Shown piece after piece: positions 7,791-20,360 of a stretch of DNA of 39,087 nt. The stretch is from Pseudomonadota bacterium. GTDB taxonomy: Bacteria; Pseudomonadota; Alphaproteobacteria; Reyranellales; Reyranellaceae. The DNA lies in the NCBI GenBank assembly GCA_020160955.1, contig JAIUOX010000040.1, positions 1 through 39,087 of the forward strand. The letters run 5' to 3'. How positions within the stretch are numbered: the first letter of the stretch is position 1; each line of letters opens with the position of its first letter. A model generated the notes under the pieces. It saw nothing but the letters and a program-made list of their open reading frames with translations, was not told the origin of the DNA and searched no databases. The position numbers and the translations under genes were made by a program.

Positions 7791-9229
7791 GGGAACAGGC
7801 CCTTGGCCGCCGCCGCGGCGACCACGGTGAGCGGCTGCGGCGCCAGCGAGAACACCGCGACGATCACGGCGGTGGCGAAGGCCACGACCCGGTTGATGCC
7901 GAACACCGGGCGGTCGATCGCCTCGGCCGGCTCGTCGAAGTACATCACCTTGACGATGCGCAGGTAGTAGTAGGACGCCACCACGGAGGCGAGCACGCCC
8001 AGCACCGCCGGCACGTAGAGCTTGGCCTCGATCGCCGCCATGAAGATGTAGAGCTTGCCCCAGAACCCGGCCAGCGGCGGGATGCCGGCCAGCGAGAACA
8101 TGAAGAGCAGCAGGGCAAAGGCCATCGCCGGCTGGCTGCGCGCCAGGCCCGAGAGGTCGGAGATGTTCTCCACCATGACGTCGCGGCGCTTCATCATCAG
8201 GATCGTGGCGAACACGCCCAGCGTCATGACGAGGTAGATCGCGAGGTAGAAGACGATGCCCTGGATGCCCTTCTCGCTGCCGGCGGCGAGGCCGAGCAGG
8301 ATGTAGCCGACGTTGCCGATCGACGAGTAGGCCATCAGTCGCTTGATGTTCTGCTGGCGCAGCGCGGCGAAGGCGCCGAGCGCCATCGACAGCACCGAGG
8401 CGACGACGATGATCTGCTGCCACTGCGCGAACAGCGGCTTGAACGGGCCCATCAGCACCGAAACCAGCAGCGACATGGCGGCGATCTTGGGGGCCACGGC
8501 GAACAGCGCGGTGACCGGGGTCGGCGCGCCCTCGTAGACGTCCGGCGTCCACATGTGGAACGGCACCGCCGAAACCTTGAAGGCGAGACCCGCGACCACG
8601 AAGACCAGGCCGACGATGACGCCGCTCTCGGCGGCGCGGCCGTCGAGCAGCGCCTTCGAGATCTCGACGAACGCGGTGCCGCCGCAGAAGCCGTAGATCA
8701 GCGACGAGCCGAACAGCAGCATGCCGGAGGCGACCGAGCCGAGGACGAAGTACTTGAGGCCGGCCTCGGTCGAGCGTTCGCTGTCGCGCTGGAACGACGC
8801 CACGACGTAGAGCGCCAGCGACTGCAGCTCGAGGCCGACATACAGGGCCATCAGGTCGTTGGCCGAGATCATCAGCATCATGCCGAGCGTGGCCAGCGAG
8901 ACCAGCACCGGGTACTCGAAGCGCCACGCCCTGACGCGTTCGAAGTAGGCCCGCGACATCAGCACGGTGACCGCCGCGCCGACCAGCACCAGCGCCTTCA
9001 TGGTGGCGGTCAGCCGGTCGACGATGAACAGCGAGGCGAAGGCCGTGCCCTCGCGGTACGGCGCGAAGATCAGCACCGCTGTCGCCAGCAGGGCCAGCGA
9101 GCTGGCGACCGCCACGAAGTTGGCGGAGCTTTCGCCCCGCACCACGCCGTAGATCAGCAGCAGAGCGGTGACCGCGGCGAGGAAGAGTTCCGGCCGGGCC
9201 AGTGTCCAGGATTCGAGACCGATGATCAT
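7787..9229 (-). CDS. nuoN: NADH-quinone oxidoreductase subunit N
   Basis: One of the three antiporter-like proton-pumping subunits in the membrane arm of complex I. The protein has about 480 residues and 14 predicted membrane helices. The core contains the family pattern LKYFVLGSVASGMLLFG with a conserved membrane lysine, FKVSAVPFHMWTPDVYEGAP, and LMAYSSIGNVGYILLG. The ATG at 9229 is chosen because GGGAG lies 8 nt before it; a GTG at 9238 is also in frame but has no spaced ribosome-binding site. It starts 16 bp after nuoM and its stop codon overlaps birA. Confidence 0.96.
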   Translation of the reverse strand: MIIGLESWTLARPELFLAAVTALLLIYGVVRGESSANFVAVASSLALLATAVLIFAPYREGTAFASLFIVDRLTATMKALVLVGAAVTVLMSRAYFERVRAWRFEYPVLVSLATLGMMLMISANDLMALYVGLELQSLALYVVASFQRDSERSTEAGLKYFVLGSVASGMLLFGSSLIYGFCGGTAFVEISKALLDGRAAESGVIVGLVFVVAGLAFKVSAVPFHMWTPDVYEGAPTPVTALFAVAPKIAAMSLLVSVLMGPFKPLFAQWQQIIVVASVLSMALGAFAALRQQNIKRLMAYSSIGNVGYILLGLAAGSEKGIQGIVFYLAIYLVMTLGVFATILMMKRRDVMVENISDLSGLARSQPAMAFALLLFMFSLAGIPPLAGFWGKLYIFMAAIEAKLYVPAVLGVLASVVASYYYLRIVKVMYFDEPAEAIDRPVFGINRVVAFATAVIVAVFSLAPQPLTVVAAAAAKGLFP

Positions 9230-9245
9230 GTCCGTCACTCCCGGG

Positions 9246-10760
9246 TCACGGCGACAGCGCCGCGGTGCGGGCGAGCTTGATGGCCGCCTGGTAGTCGCCG
9301 ACGAGCTTGTCGACGGAGGCCGCCATGGGGTCGAGGAAGGAAGCCGGGTAGATGCCCATCCAGAGGGTGAGCAGCACCAGCGGCAGGAAGAACGCGATCT
9401 CCCGACGGTTCATGTCGAGGATGTTCTTCAGGTTGTCCTTGGTCAGCTCGCCGAACACCACCTGGCGGTAGAGCCACAGCGCGTAGGCGGCGCCGAGGAT
9501 CAGGCCGGTGGCGGCGAAAAACGCCACCCAGGTGTTGACCTTGAAGGCGCCGAGCAGGACCAGGAACTCGCCGACGAAGCCCGACAGGCCCGGCAGGCCG
9601 ACGCTGGCCAGGGTGAAGAACAGGAAGGTGAAGGCGTAGCGCGGCATCCGCTTCACGAGGCCGCCGTAGGCCGCGATCTCGCGGGTGTGCATGCGGTCGT
9701 AGACCACGCCGACGCACAGGAAGAGCGCGGCCGACACGATGCCGTGGCTCAGCATCTGGAAGATCGAGCCCTGCACGCCCTGCATGTTCAGCACGAAGGC
9801 GCCGATCGTCACGTAGCCCATGTGGGCGACCGACGAGTAGGCGATCAGCTTCTTCATGTCCTCCTGCACCAGCGCGACCAGCGAGGTGTAGACGACGGCG
9901 ACGCACGACAGGAAGAACACCAGCGGCGCGAAGTACTGCGTCGCCTCCGGCAGCAGCGGGATCGACAGCCTCAGGAAGCCGTAACCGCCCATCTTCAGCA
10001 GCACGCCGGCCAGGATCACCGAGCCCGCGGTCGGCGCCTCGACGTGGGCCTGCGGCAGCCAGGTGTGGACCGGCCACATCGGCACCTTGACCGCGAACGA
10101 GGCGAAGAAGGCCAGCCACAGGTAGCACTGCCAGCTGAACGGCAGCTGCAGGCGCTCCATGGCGACCAGCAGGTCGGTGGTGCCGAGCTGCCAGTAGATG
10201 GCGATGATCGCCAGCAGCATCAGGACCGAGCCGAGCAGCGTGTAGAGGAAGAACATGAAGGCGGCCTTGACGCGATGCGCCCCGCCCCACACGCCGATGA
10301 TCAGGAACATCGGGATCAGCACGCCTTCGAAGAAGACGTAGAACAGCGCAAGGTCGAGCGCCGTGAACATGCCGACCATGAAGGTCTCGAGGACCAGGAA
10401 GGCGACCATGTACTCCTTGACGCGGACATGGATCGATTCCCAGCTGGCCAGGATGCAGATCGGCGTCAGGAGGGTCGACAGCAGCACGAAGAACAGCGAG
10501 ATGCCGTCGATGCCGACGTGGTAGCCGATGCCGAGGGCCGGCACCCAGGCCCCCTTCTCCTCGAACTGGAAGCCGGCCTTGGTCGGGTCGAACTTCGCCC
10601 ACAGCACGAGCGAGACCAGGAAGGTCAGGCCGGTCGTGACGATGGCGATGCTGCGGCAGTTGCGTTCCACCGCCTCCTTGGGCCCGTTGACGATCAGGCA
10701 GAAGAAGGCGCCCACCAGCGGCAGGAAGGTGATCAGCGAAAGGATGGGCCAACCGGTCAT
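9246..10760 (-). CDS. nuoM: NADH-quinone oxidoreductase subunit M
   Basis: Antiporter-like proton-pumping subunit in the distal membrane arm of complex I. It has 504 residues and about 14 membrane helices. Characteristic segments include [21 protein letters not shown] near residue 80, which carries the start of the discontinuous pump helices, and [20 protein letters not shown] with the buried lysine. [18 protein letters not shown] is a third family motif. Its start lies 4 bp after the nuoL stop and its end 16 bp before nuoN. It is of normal length with no disruption. Confidence 0.97.
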   Translation of the reverse strand: MTGWPILSLITFLPLVGAFFCLIVNGPKEAVERNCRSIAIVTTGLTFLVSLVLWAKFDPTKAGFQFEEKGAWVPALGIGYHVGIDGISLFFVLLSTLLTPICILASWESIHVRVKEYMVAFLVLETFMVGMFTALDLALFYVFFEGVLIPMFLIIGVWGGAHRVKAAFMFFLYTLLGSVLMLLAIIAIYWQLGTTDLLVAMERLQLPFSWQCYLWLAFFASFAVKVPMWPVHTWLPQAHVEAPTAGSVILAGVLLKMGGYGFLRLSIPLLPEATQYFAPLVFFLSCVAVVYTSLVALVQEDMKKLIAYSSVAHMGYVTIGAFVLNMQGVQGSIFQMLSHGIVSAALFLCVGVVYDRMHTREIAAYGGLVKRMPRYAFTFLFFTLASVGLPGLSGFVGEFLVLLGAFKVNTWVAFFAATGLILGAAYALWLYRQVVFGELTKDNLKNILDMNRREIAFFLPLVLLTLWMGIYPASFLDPMAASVDKLVGDYQAAIKLARTAALSP

Positions 10761-10764
10761 CGTC

Positions 10765-12732
10765 CTACCTCGCGAACATGAAGTAGGTGACCAGGGCCGC
10801 GACCCCGACCAGCATGGCGAAAGCGTAGTGGTACAGGTACCCGCTCTGGAACCGCATCAGCACGCCGGCGACGTCCTGGGCGCGCGCCGCGATGTTGTCG
10901 GGGCCGAGCCCGTCGATCGTCGCGACGTCGCCCTTCTTCCAGAAGAAGCGGCCGAGCCGCAGTGCCGGCTTGACGAAGATCGCATCGTACAGCTCGTCGA
11001 AGTACCACTTGTTGTAGAGGAAGTCGTGGATGCCCGGGAACCGCTTCACGGTCGCCTCGGCCAGGGCCGGCTTCGCGATGTAGTAGAGGTAGGACAGCGC
11101 GATGCCGGCCAGCGCGAACACCAGCGGCAGCAGCTTGACCCACGCCGGCACCTCGTGCGCGTGGTGCAGCACCTCGCCGGTCGTCTTCGAGAAGACCGGC
11201 CCCCAGAACTCGTGCCAATGATGGCCGACGAACCACTGGTAGCCGAGGTAGCCCGACAGCAGCGCGCCGACGCCCAGCACGTAGAGCGGGATCAGCATGG
11301 TCGGCGGCGACTCGTGGGCGTGGTCCCAGGTGTGGTGGTCGCCGCGGTAGGTGCCGTGGAAGGTCATGAACATCTGGCGGGTCGAGTAGAACGCGGTCAG
11401 GAAGGCCGCGATCACGCCCATCCAGAAGGCGTACAGGCCGATGCTGGTGTGCACGCCGTACGCCGCCTCGATCATCATGTCCTTGGAGTAGAAGCCGGCG
11501 AAGCCGATGCCCTCGCCCAGGATGTACGGGATGCCGATGCCGGCCAGCGCCAGGTTGCCGATCCACATCAGCCAGTAGGTCTGCGGGACCTTGACCCGCA
11601 CCCCGCCCATCTTGCGCATGTCCTGCTCGTGGTGCAGCGCGTGGATCACCGAGCCGGCGCACAGAAACAGCAGCGCCTTGAAGAACGCGTGGGTGGTCAG
11701 GTGGAACATCGCCGCCGGGTAGGCGCCGACGCCGGCCGCGAAGAACATGTAGCCGAGCTGGCTGCAGGTCGAGTAGGCGATCACCCGCTTGATGTCGAAC
11801 TGGGTGATGCCGATCGTGGCGGCGAAGAACGCGGTCGAGGCGCCGATCAGGGTCACCACGGTCGAGGCGACCGGGGCCAGTTCGAACAGCGGCGACAGGC
11901 GGCACAGCATGAACACGCCGGCGGTCACCATGGTCGCGGCATGGATGAGGGCCGACACCGGGGTCGGGCCTTCCATGGCGTCGGGCAGCCAGGTGTGGAG
12001 GAACAGCTGGGCCGACTTGCCCATCGCGCCGACGAACAGCAGCAGGCAGGCGGCCTCGAGCGCCGGGACGTCCATGCCGAGGAAGCTGAAGCGCATCTTC
12101 GCCATCTCGGGCGCCTTGGCGAAGATGTCGGCGAAGCCGACCGAGCCGGACAGCATGAACACCGCGAAGATGCCCAGCGCGAAGCCGAAGTCGCCGACGC
12201 GGTTGACGATGAAGGCCTTCATCGCCGCGTCGTTGGCCGACTTCTTCTCGTACCAGAATCCGATCAGCAGGTACGAGGCGAGGCCGACGCCCTCCCAGCC
12301 GAAGAACAGCTGCACGAGGTTGTCGGACGTCACCAGCATCAGCATGAAGAAGGTGAACAGGCTGAGGTACGACATGAACCGCGGGATGCTGGGATCCTCG
12401 GCCATGTAGCCGATCGAGTAGAGGTGGACCATCGACGACACGCCGGTCACGACGATCAGCATAACCACGGTCAGCGTGTCGACGCGCAGCGACCACGCCA
12501 CGTCGAGCGTGCCCGAATCGAACCAGGTGAACAGCCTGACGGTGAAGGCCTTGGCGTTCTCCGGGCCGAACCCGATCTTGGCGAACAGGAAGACCGACAG
12601 CGCCGCCGAGATCAGCAGCGCGGCCGTGGTGACGATCTGCGCCGGGCGGTCGCCGATGACGCGACAGAACAGGCCGGCGATGGCTGCCGCCACGAGGGGC
12701 AGCAGGACGATGAGCTTGATCGCGAGATCCAT
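10765..12732 (-). CDS. nuoL: NADH-quinone oxidoreductase subunit L
   Basis: Largest antiporter-like subunit of complex I, with about 16 membrane helices and a long amphipathic helix near the C-terminus that runs along the membrane arm. It has 655 residues. Seen are [58 protein letters not shown] with the key lysine, and [10 protein letters not shown]. The ATG at 12732 ([14 protein letters not shown]) is chosen because the frame upstream is out-of-frame nuoK and because the nuoK stop lies 14 bp before it. The length is normal. Confidence 0.97.
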   Translation of the reverse strand: MDLAIKLIVLLPLVAAAIAGLFCRVIGDRPAQIVTTAALLISAALSVFLFAKIGFGPENAKAFTVRLFTWFDSGTLDVAWSLRVDTLTVVMLIVVTGVSSMVHLYSIGYMAEDPSIPRFMSYLSLFTFFMLMLVTSDNLVQLFFGWEGVGLASYLLIGFWYEKKSANDAAMKAFIVNRVGDFGFALGIFAVFMLSGSVGFADIFAKAPEMAKMRFSFLGMDVPALEAACLLLFVGAMGKSAQLFLHTWLPDAMEGPTPVSALIHAATMVTAGVFMLCRLSPLFELAPVASTVVTLIGASTAFFAATIGITQFDIKRVIAYSTCSQLGYMFFAAGVGAYPAAMFHLTTHAFFKALLFLCAGSVIHALHHEQDMRKMGGVRVKVPQTYWLMWIGNLALAGIGIPYILGEGIGFAGFYSKDMMIEAAYGVHTSIGLYAFWMGVIAAFLTAFYSTRQMFMTFHGTYRGDHHTWDHAHESPPTMLIPLYVLGVGALLSGYLGYQWFVGHHWHEFWGPVFSKTTGEVLHHAHEVPAWVKLLPLVFALAGIALSYLYYIAKPALAEATVKRFPGIHDFLYNKWYFDELYDAIFVKPALRLGRFFWKKGDVATIDGLGPDNIAARAQDVAGVLMRFQSGYLYHYAFAMLVGVAALVTYFMFAR

Positions 12733-12746
12733 GATGCGCTTCCGGC

Positions 12747-13055
12747 CTAGCCCTTCATCGCGTTGATGTCTTCGACCTCGATGGTCCCGCGGTTGCGGAA
12801 GTAGACCACGAGGATGGCCAGGCCGATCGCCGCCTCGGCGGCGGCCACGGTCAGGACCAGCATGGCGAACACCTGCCCCACCACGTTGCCCTGGAAGACC
12901 GAGAACGAGACCAGGTTGATGTTGACGGCGAGCAGCATGAGCTCGACGCACATCAGGATGACGATGACGTTCTTCCGGTTCAGGAAGATGCCGAGCACGC
13001 CCATGGTGAACAGCACGGCGGCGACGAACAGGTAGTGGCCGAGACCGATGATCAT
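12747..13055 (-). CDS. nuoK: NADH-quinone oxidoreductase subunit K
   Basis: Small membrane subunit (102 residues, three helices) of the proton-conducting E-channel region of complex I. The conserved membrane glutamates are Glu38 (LMCVELMLL) and Glu74 (AAAEAAIG), matching E. coli Glu36 and Glu72. The ATG at 13055 ([10 protein letters not shown]) gives the usual length and shares one base with the nuoJ stop (TGATG). An in-frame GTG at 13058 would add one residue and is equally placed. Confidence 0.96.
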   Translation of the reverse strand: MIIGLGHYLFVAAVLFTMGVLGIFLNRKNVIVILMCVELMLLAVNINLVSFSVFQGNVVGQVFAMLVLTVAAAEAAIGLAILVVYFRNRGTIEVEDINAMKG

Positions 13056-13669
13056 CACACGCCCTCCCCGGTCGGCACCTTGACCACCGTCACGGCCTCG
13101 CCGACCGGCCGGTAGAGCTGGTCGTCGATGCGCTGGCGACGGACGCCGGGGCGGCTGCGGAGCGTCAGCACGATGGCGCCGATCATGGCGACCAGCAGCA
13201 CCAGTCCGGACACCTGGAACAGGTAGAAGTACTGGGTGTAGAGCACCCGGCCGATCGCCCGCGTGTTGTCGATCGGCAGGACCTTCGGCCCGCCCTTGGC
13301 CAGCGAGGCCAGGGTGCCGCTGTCGCTGCCGATCACGCCGAGGCCGAACAGGATCTCGGCGAACAGGATGACGCCGATCAGGGCGCCGATCGGCAGGTAC
13401 TTGAGGAAGCCCTCGCGCATCTCGGTCAGGTTGATGTCGAGCATCATGACCACGAACAGGAACAGCACCGCGACCGCGCCGACGTAGACGATCACCAGGA
13501 TCATCGCGATGAACTCGGCGCCGATCAGCAGGAACAGCGCCGCCGCGTTGAAGAACGCCAGGATCAGGAACAGGACCGAGTACACGGGGTTGCGCGACAC
13601 CACCACCATGGCGCCGGACGCCATGACGACGAATGCAAAGACGTAGAAGGCCAGGGCCTGCAGGATCAT
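13055..13669 (-). CDS. nuoJ: NADH-quinone oxidoreductase subunit J
   Basis: Membrane subunit of complex I with five predicted helices and 204 residues. The third helix carries the family segment [19 protein letters not shown], whose pi-bulge region takes part in coupling quinone reduction to proton pumping. The C-terminal tail is cytoplasmic and basic ([14 protein letters not shown]). It begins 23 bp after nuoI and overlaps nuoK by one base. Nothing unusual is seen. Confidence 0.96.
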   Translation of the reverse strand: MILQALAFYVFAFVVMASGAMVVVSRNPVYSVLFLILAFFNAAALFLLIGAEFIAMILVIVYVGAVAVLFLFVVMMLDINLTEMREGFLKYLPIGALIGVILFAEILFGLGVIGSDSGTLASLAKGGPKVLPIDNTRAIGRVLYTQYFYLFQVSGLVLLVAMIGAIVLTLRSRPGVRRQRIDDQLYRPVGEAVTVVKVPTGEGV

Positions 13670-13692
13670 GATCTCCCCCTATCCCTTCCGGC

Positions 13693-14181
13693 TCACCGGT
13701 ACGGCGCGTCGGAATGGATATTGGCGGCGATGAGCGATTCCCACCGGTCGCCGTTCGAGAGGAGCTTTTCCTTGTCGTACATCAGCTCCTCGCGGGTCCA
13801 GGTCGAGAACTCGAAGTTCGGTCCCTCGACGATGGCATCGACCGGGCAGGCTTCCTGGCAGAAGCCGCAGTAGATGCACTTGGTCATGTCGATGTCGTAG
13901 CGCGTCGTGCGGCGGCTGCCGTCGTCGCGCGGCTCGGCCTCGATGGTGATGGCCTGGGCCGGGCAGATCGCCTCGCACAGCTTGCACGCGATGCAGCGCT
14001 CCTCGCCGTTCGGGTAACGGCGCAGCGCGTGCTCGCCGCGGAAGCGCGGGCTGAGCGGTCCCTTCTCGTACGGGTAGTTCACCGTGACTTTCGGCTTGAA
14101 CATGTACTTCAGGGTCAGCGCGAAACCGGCGACCAGCTCGGAGAGCAGGAAGGAGCGCGCGGTACGGTCGAGAGAGGCCAT
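13693..14181 (-). CDS. nuoI: NADH-quinone oxidoreductase subunit I
   Basis: Ferredoxin-type subunit of the peripheral arm of complex I carrying clusters N6a and N6b, which pass electrons towards NuoB. The 162-residue product has two classical 4Fe-4S motifs: Cys63, 66, 69, 73 ([11 protein letters not shown]) and Cys102, 105, 108, 112 ([11 protein letters not shown]). The N-terminal amphipathic helix, [16 protein letters not shown], is typical of the alphaproteobacterial and mitochondrial form. It lies 7 bp after nuoH. Confidence 0.97.
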   Translation of the reverse strand: MASLDRTARSFLLSELVAGFALTLKYMFKPKVTVNYPYEKGPLSPRFRGEHALRRYPNGEERCIACKLCEAICPAQAITIEAEPRDDGSRRTTRYDIDMTKCIYCGFCQEACPVDAIVEGPNFEFSTWTREELMYDKEKLLSNGDRWESLIAANIHSDAPYR

Positions 14182-14188
14182 GACGAAC

Positions 14189-15223
14189 CTAGTGCTTCGG
14201 GACCAGGCCGCCGAACTGCAGCACGGCGGCGGTGAGAACGAGCCAGCCCAGCGAGACCGGCAGGAAGACCTTCCAACCCAGGCGCATCAGCTGGTCGTAG
14301 CGGTACCGGGGCAGAGTGCCCTTGGTCCAGCTGAACACGAACAGCAGCATCGCGATCTTGAGCGCGAACCAGACGACGCCCGGCACGAGGGTGAACGGCG
14401 CGAACGGCAGCGGCGACATCCAGCCGCCGAGGAACAGGACCGCGCCCATCGCCGAGAGCAGGATCATGTTGGCGTACTCGCCGAGGAAGAACAGGCCGAA
14501 CGTCATCGCCGAGTACTCGGTGTGGAAGCCGGCCACGAGCTCGGCTTCCGACATCGGCAGGTCGAACGGGGTGCGGTTGGTCTCGGCCAGCGACGAGATG
14601 AAGAAGATCACGAACATCGGCAGCAGCGGCAGCCAGAACCAGTTCCAGAAGCCGCCGGACTGGGCCAGCACGACCTTGCTGAGGTTCAGCGAGCCGGCGC
14701 ACAGCAGCACCGTGACCAGCACGAAGCCGATCGAGACCTCGTAGGAGACCATCTGGGCGGCCGAGCGCAGCGCGCCGAGGAAGGCGTACTTCGAGTTCGA
14801 CGCCCAGCCGGCGATGATGATCCCGTAGACGCCGAGCGACGAGATCGCGAACAGGTAGAGGATCCCGACGTTGATGTCGGCGATCACCATGCCGTCGCCG
14901 AACGGCACCACCGCCCAGGCCACCAGCGCGGTCATGAAGGCGATCATCGGCGCGATGACGAACAGGATGCCGTTGGCGCTCGACGGGATGATCGTCTCCT
15001 TGAGCACCAGCTTGAGGCCGTCGGCGAACGGCTGCAGCAGGCCGAACGCGCCGACCACGTTGGGGCCGCGGCGCAGCTGGATCGACGCCCAGACCTTGCG
15101 GTCGACGTAGGTCATGTAGGCCACCGACACCAGGAGCGGCACGGTAACCGCCAGGCACTGCGCCAGGATGACGATCAGCTGGCCGATCCAGGTCGTCGTG
15201 AAGAATTGGATCAGGGTGTCCAT
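14189..15223 (-). CDS. nuoH: NADH-quinone oxidoreductase subunit H
   Basis: Membrane subunit that anchors the peripheral arm of complex I and forms part of the quinone channel. It has 344 residues and eight predicted helices. Recognised segments are [20 protein letters not shown] near residue 40, [20 protein letters not shown] in the conserved cytoplasmic loop, [19 protein letters not shown], and [15 protein letters not shown] near the end. It starts 4 bp after nuoG. The length is normal. Confidence 0.97.
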   Translation of the reverse strand: MDTLIQFFTTTWIGQLIVILAQCLAVTVPLLVSVAYMTYVDRKVWASIQLRRGPNVVGAFGLLQPFADGLKLVLKETIIPSSANGILFVIAPMIAFMTALVAWAVVPFGDGMVIADINVGILYLFAISSLGVYGIIIAGWASNSKYAFLGALRSAAQMVSYEVSIGFVLVTVLLCAGSLNLSKVVLAQSGGFWNWFWLPLLPMFVIFFISSLAETNRTPFDLPMSEAELVAGFHTEYSAMTFGLFFLGEYANMILLSAMGAVLFLGGWMSPLPFAPFTLVPGVVWFALKIAMLLFVFSWTKGTLPRYRYDQLMRLGWKVFLPVSLGWLVLTAAVLQFGGLVPKH

Positions 15224-15227
15224 GTCC

Positions 15228-17279
15228 CTACTCCGCCGCCAGCTTGGCCGCCGAGCGGCTGGCCACGCACTCGGCCATGGTGCGCGACGCCCGGCTGATC
15301 GGGCAGGTCATGTAGAAGTTGTCGATCGGCGAGACCAGCGGCGCGTCGGTCGTGCTGCCCGGCGTGCCGAAGTTGCCCCAGCCGCCGGCCTGCTGCTGGT
15401 CGATCGCGCCCAACACATGGTTCACCGCGACCAGCCGCGCCCGCACCTGGTCGAGCGTGTCGTACGGCAGGGTCTTGCCCAGCCGCTCCGACAGGGCGCG
15501 CAGGATCGTCCAGTCCTCGCGGGCGTCGCCCGGCGGGTAGACGGCGCGCCGGCCGAGCTGGACCCGGCCCTCGGTGTTGACCCAGGTGCCCGGCTTCTCG
15601 GTGTAGGCGGCACCCGGCAGGATGACGTCGGCGCGGTGGGCGCCGGCATCGCCGTGGTGGCCCTGGTAGATCACGAACGCCTTGCCGAGCCGCTTCATGT
15701 CGATCTCGTCGGCGCCCAGCAGGTAGACGGCGGCGATCTCGCCCTTCTCGCAGCCGGCCAGGATGCCCTCGACGTCGCGGCCGCCGGCGCCCGGCACCAG
15801 GCCGAGATCGAGGCCGCCGACGCGCGCCGCCGCGATGTGCAGCACGGCAAAGCCGTTCCAGTCGGCGCGCACCGCGCCCAGCTTGTCGGCCAGTTCACGG
15901 GCCAGGGCCAGGATCGCGCCGCCATCGGAACGCGCCAGCGCGCCCATGCCGACCACGATCAGCGGGTTCTTCGCGCCCTTCAGCGTCTCGGCGAAGGCGC
16001 CCTTGCCGTCGACCAGGTCGCGCAGCGCGGCCGCGCCGGTGCCCAGCGCGTGGGTCGGGTAGGTCAGGTCGGCCGGCACGCCGACCACGCCGACCGGCAC
16101 CCGGCCATGCAGGTAGCGGCGGCGGATGCGGGCGTTCAGCACCGGCGCCTCGAGGCGCGGGTTGCTGCCGACCAGCAGGATCGCGTCGGCCTGGTCGATG
16201 CCGCGGATGCCCGGGTTGAAGATGTAGCTGCCGCGCGGGCCGCCCTCGAGCTTCGCACCGTCCTGGCGGCAGTCGATGTTCGCCGAGCCCAGCGCCGTGG
16301 CGAGATCCTTCAGCGCCACCATCGATTCGGCGTCGCACTGGTCGCCCGCGATCGCCGCGAACTTCGCGCCGTCGATCTTGCCGAGCTTGTCGACGATCAC
16401 GGCGAAGGCGTCGTCCCAGCTCGCCTCGACCAGCTTGCCGGCCTTGCGGACGTACGGGCGGTCGAGGCGCTGGTAGCGCAGCCCGTCGATCGCGTGACGG
16501 GTCTTGTCGGAGATCCACTCCTCGTTGATGTCGTCGTTCAGCCGCGGCAGCACGCGCATCACGACGGCGCCGCGCGTGTCGACGCGGATGTTCGAGCCGA
16601 GCGCGTCCATCGCGTCGACCGACTCGGTCTTCTGCAGTTCCCACGGCCGCGCCTCGTAGGCGTACGGCTTGGAGGTCAGCGCGCCGACCGGGCAGAGATC
16701 GACCAGGTTGCCGGACAGCTCGGTGGTCAGCGCGTGCTCGACGTAGGTGGTGACCTCCATCGACTCGCCGCGCGCCGTCGCGCCCAGTTCCTCGACGCCC
16801 GCGACCTCGGTCGCGAAGCGGATGCAGCGCGTGCAGTGAATGCAGCGCGTCATCGACGTCTTGACCAGCGGGCCAAGCTCCTTGTCCGGCACCGCGCGCT
16901 TGTTCTCGTGGTAGCGGCTGCGGTCGAAGCCGTAGCCCATCGCCTGGTCCTGCAGGTCGCACTCGCCGCCCTGGTCGCAGATCGGGCAGTCGAGCGGATG
17001 ATTGATCAGCAGGAATTCCATCACGCCCTTGCGGGCCTTCTGCACCATCGGCGTGTTGGTCTTGATGACCATGTTGTCCATGACCGGCATGGCGCACGAG
17101 GCGATCGGCTTGGGCGCCTTCTCCTGCTCGACCAGGCACATGCGGCAGTTGCCGGCGATCGACAGCCGCTCGTGGTAGCAGAAGCGCGGGATCTCGATCC
17201 CCGCCAGTTCGCAGGCCTGCAGGACGGTGATCCCGGCCGGGACCTCGATCTCGATACCGTCGATGGTCATCTTGGGCAT
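15228..17279 (-). CDS. nuoG: NADH-quinone oxidoreductase subunit G
   Basis: Large iron-sulfur subunit of the NADH dehydrogenase module. The 683-residue product begins with a 2Fe-2S ferredoxin domain (Cys34, 45, 48, 62; cluster N1b). The N5 region follows ([14 protein letters not shown]), then the N4 motif ([10 protein letters not shown]). The remainder is a molybdopterin-oxidoreductase-like domain that has lost its cofactor, as in mitochondrial NDUFS1. The length is normal for alphaproteobacteria. It lies 15 bp after nuoF. A frame of over 1400 codons on the opposite strand across nuoG-F-E is a composition artefact. Confidence 0.97.
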   Translation of the reverse strand: MPKMTIDGIEIEVPAGITVLQACELAGIEIPRFCYHERLSIAGNCRMCLVEQEKAPKPIASCAMPVMDNMVIKTNTPMVQKARKGVMEFLLINHPLDCPICDQGGECDLQDQAMGYGFDRSRYHENKRAVPDKELGPLVKTSMTRCIHCTRCIRFATEVAGVEELGATARGESMEVTTYVEHALTTELSGNLVDLCPVGALTSKPYAYEARPWELQKTESVDAMDALGSNIRVDTRGAVVMRVLPRLNDDINEEWISDKTRHAIDGLRYQRLDRPYVRKAGKLVEASWDDAFAVIVDKLGKIDGAKFAAIAGDQCDAESMVALKDLATALGSANIDCRQDGAKLEGGPRGSYIFNPGIRGIDQADAILLVGSNPRLEAPVLNARIRRRYLHGRVPVGVVGVPADLTYPTHALGTGAAALRDLVDGKGAFAETLKGAKNPLIVVGMGALARSDGGAILALARELADKLGAVRADWNGFAVLHIAAARVGGLDLGLVPGAGGRDVEGILAGCEKGEIAAVYLLGADEIDMKRLGKAFVIYQGHHGDAGAHRADVILPGAAYTEKPGTWVNTEGRVQLGRRAVYPPGDAREDWTILRALSERLGKTLPYDTLDQVRARLVAVNHVLGAIDQQQAGGWGNFGTPGSTTDAPLVSPIDNFYMTCPISRASRTMAECVASRSAAKLAAE

Positions 17280-17294
17280 GTTCGTACTCCTGCC

Positions 17295-18578
<1,284 letters not shown>

Positions 18579-18581
18579 CGT

Positions 18582-19163
18582 CTACTCGCTCCTGAGCGTC
18601 GTCGGGCCACCCTCGGGGGCCGAGTTCACGCGGTCGACCTGGGGGCCGGGCTTGGGGTTCTCGCCGCGCTTCAGCGCGTCCAGCACCCGCTTCAGGCTGG
18701 CCTCGTCGAGGTCCTCGAAGAAATCGTCGTTGATCTGCACGACCGGCGCGTTGACGCAGGCGCCGAGGCACTCGACTTCCTGCACGCTGAAGGTCTCGCC
18801 GTCGGCGGCGGCCTCGCACGCCTTCATGATGGCTTCCGAGCCGCGCAGCCAGCACGGCGTCGTGGTGCAGACCTGGAGGTGGTGCTTCCCCTTCGGCCGC
18901 AGCTGGAACATCGTGTAGAAGGTCGCGATCTCGTAGACACGGATCGGCGCCATGTCGAGCAGGCGCGCGACCTCGTTCATCGCGACGCGCGGCAGCCAGC
19001 CGTGCTGGCGCTGCGCGAGATCGAGCAGGCCGATCACCGCGCTGGCCTGGCGGCCCTGCGGGTAGTTGGCGATCAGCTCGTTGGCCTTGGCGAGATGCTC
19101 GGCGTCGAACGCGAACTTCTCGACCTGCGGCACGTCCTTGGGGTCGGCGGTGATCATCGACAT
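18582..19163 (-). CDS. nuoE: NADH-quinone oxidoreductase subunit E
   Basis: Thioredoxin-fold 2Fe-2S subunit (cluster N1a) that partners NuoF. It has 193 residues. The cluster ligands are Cys99 and Cys104 (QVCTTTPC) and Cys132 and Cys136 (VECLGACVNAP). The N-terminal helical region contains QRQHGWLP, and a proline- and charge-rich tail follows residue 160. An in-frame ATG two codons downstream (19157) is an alternative start. It lies 10 bp after nuoD. Confidence 0.96.
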   Translation of the reverse strand: MSMITADPKDVPQVEKFAFDAEHLAKANELIANYPQGRQASAVIGLLDLAQRQHGWLPRVAMNEVARLLDMAPIRVYEIATFYTMFQLRPKGKHHLQVCTTTPCWLRGSEAIMKACEAAADGETFSVQEVECLGACVNAPVVQINDDFFEDLDEASLKRVLDALKRGENPKPGPQVDRVNSAPEGGPTTLRSE

Positions 19164-19173
19164 ATCGTCGCTC

Positions 19174-20358
19174 CTAGCGGTCGATCTCGCCGAAGACGAT
19201 GTCGAGCGAGCCGATGTTCGCCGACATGTCGGCGAGCTGGTGGCCCTTCGTCATCATCTCGAGAGCCGCGAGATGCGGGAAGCCCGCCGGGCGGATCTTG
19301 CAGCGATACGGCTTGTTGGTGCCGTCGGAGACCAGGTAGACGCCGAACTCGCCCTTGGGCGTCTCGACGGCCGTGTAGGTCTCGCCGGCCGGCACCTTGT
19401 AGCCCTCGGTGTAGAGCTTGAAGTGATGGATCAGGGCTTCCATCGAGCCCTTCATCTCGGCGCGGCGGGGCGGCGAGATCTTGCGATCGTCGACCCGCAC
19501 CGGGCCGGTCAGCGTGCGCAGCTTGGCGACGCACTGCTCCATGATCCGGGCGCTCTGGTACATCTCCTGCAGCCGCACCAGGTAGCGCGCGAAGCAGTCG
19601 CCGGTCTTGCCGACCGGGATGTCGAAGTCCATGCGGTCGTAGACGTCGTAGGGCTGCGACTTGCGCAGGTCCCACGGCAGGCCGGAGGCGCGGATCATCG
19701 GGCCGGAGAAGCCCCAATCGAGCGCCTGCTCGGTCGACACCACGCCGATGTCGACGGTGCGCATGCGGAAGATGCGGTTCTCGTTCAGCAGGTTCTCGAT
19801 GTCCTTGAGGAACGGGTAGAACTGCTTGATCCACGCCTCGATGGCGTCGAGCATGCCCGCCGGCATGTCCTGGTGGACACCGCCCGGCCGGAAATAGGCC
19901 GCGTGCATGCGCGATCCGCTGACGCCCTCGTAGAACTCCATCAGCAGCTCGCGCTGCTCGAAGCCCCACAGCGGCGGCGTCAGCGCGCCGGTGTCCATCG
20001 CGAACGTCGTGACGTTCAGCAGGTGGTTGAGGATGCGGGTGATCTCGGAGAACAGGACGCGGATGTACTGGCCGCGCTCCGGCACCTCGATGCCGAGCAG
20101 CTTCTCGACGCCGAGCGCGTAGGCGTGCTCCTGGCACATCGGCGACACGTAATCGAGCCGGTCGAAGTACGGCACCGCCTGCAGGTAGCTCTTGTACTCG
20201 ATCAGCTTCTCGGTGCCGCGATGCAGCAGCCCGATGTGCGGATCGCAGCGCTCGACGATCTCGCCGTCCATCTCGACCACGAGACGCAGCACGCCGTGGG
20301 CCGCAGGATGCTGCGGCCCGAAGTTCATGGTGAGGGTCTTGATCTCGACGTCGGACAT
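19174..20358 (-). CDS. nuoD: NADH-quinone oxidoreductase subunit D
   Basis: 49-kDa subunit of complex I, related to the large subunit of NiFe hydrogenases but without the metal ligands; with NuoB it forms the quinone pocket. The 394-residue protein begins with [19 protein letters not shown], holding the His of the quinone site, and ends with the conserved [26 protein letters not shown] and a tyrosine for quinone binding are present. NuoC and NuoD are separate, not fused as in E. coli. It starts 2 bp after nuoC. Confidence 0.97.
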   Translation of the reverse strand: MSDVEIKTLTMNFGPQHPAAHGVLRLVVEMDGEIVERCDPHIGLLHRGTEKLIEYKSYLQAVPYFDRLDYVSPMCQEHAYALGVEKLLGIEVPERGQYIRVLFSEITRILNHLLNVTTFAMDTGALTPPLWGFEQRELLMEFYEGVSGSRMHAAYFRPGGVHQDMPAGMLDAIEAWIKQFYPFLKDIENLLNENRIFRMRTVDIGVVSTEQALDWGFSGPMIRASGLPWDLRKSQPYDVYDRMDFDIPVGKTGDCFARYLVRLQEMYQSARIMEQCVAKLRTLTGPVRVDDRKISPPRRAEMKGSMEALIHHFKLYTEGYKVPAGETYTAVETPKGEFGVYLVSDGTNKPYRCKIRPAGFPHLAALEMMTKGHQLADMSANIGSLDIVFGEIDR

Positions 20359-20360
20359 CG

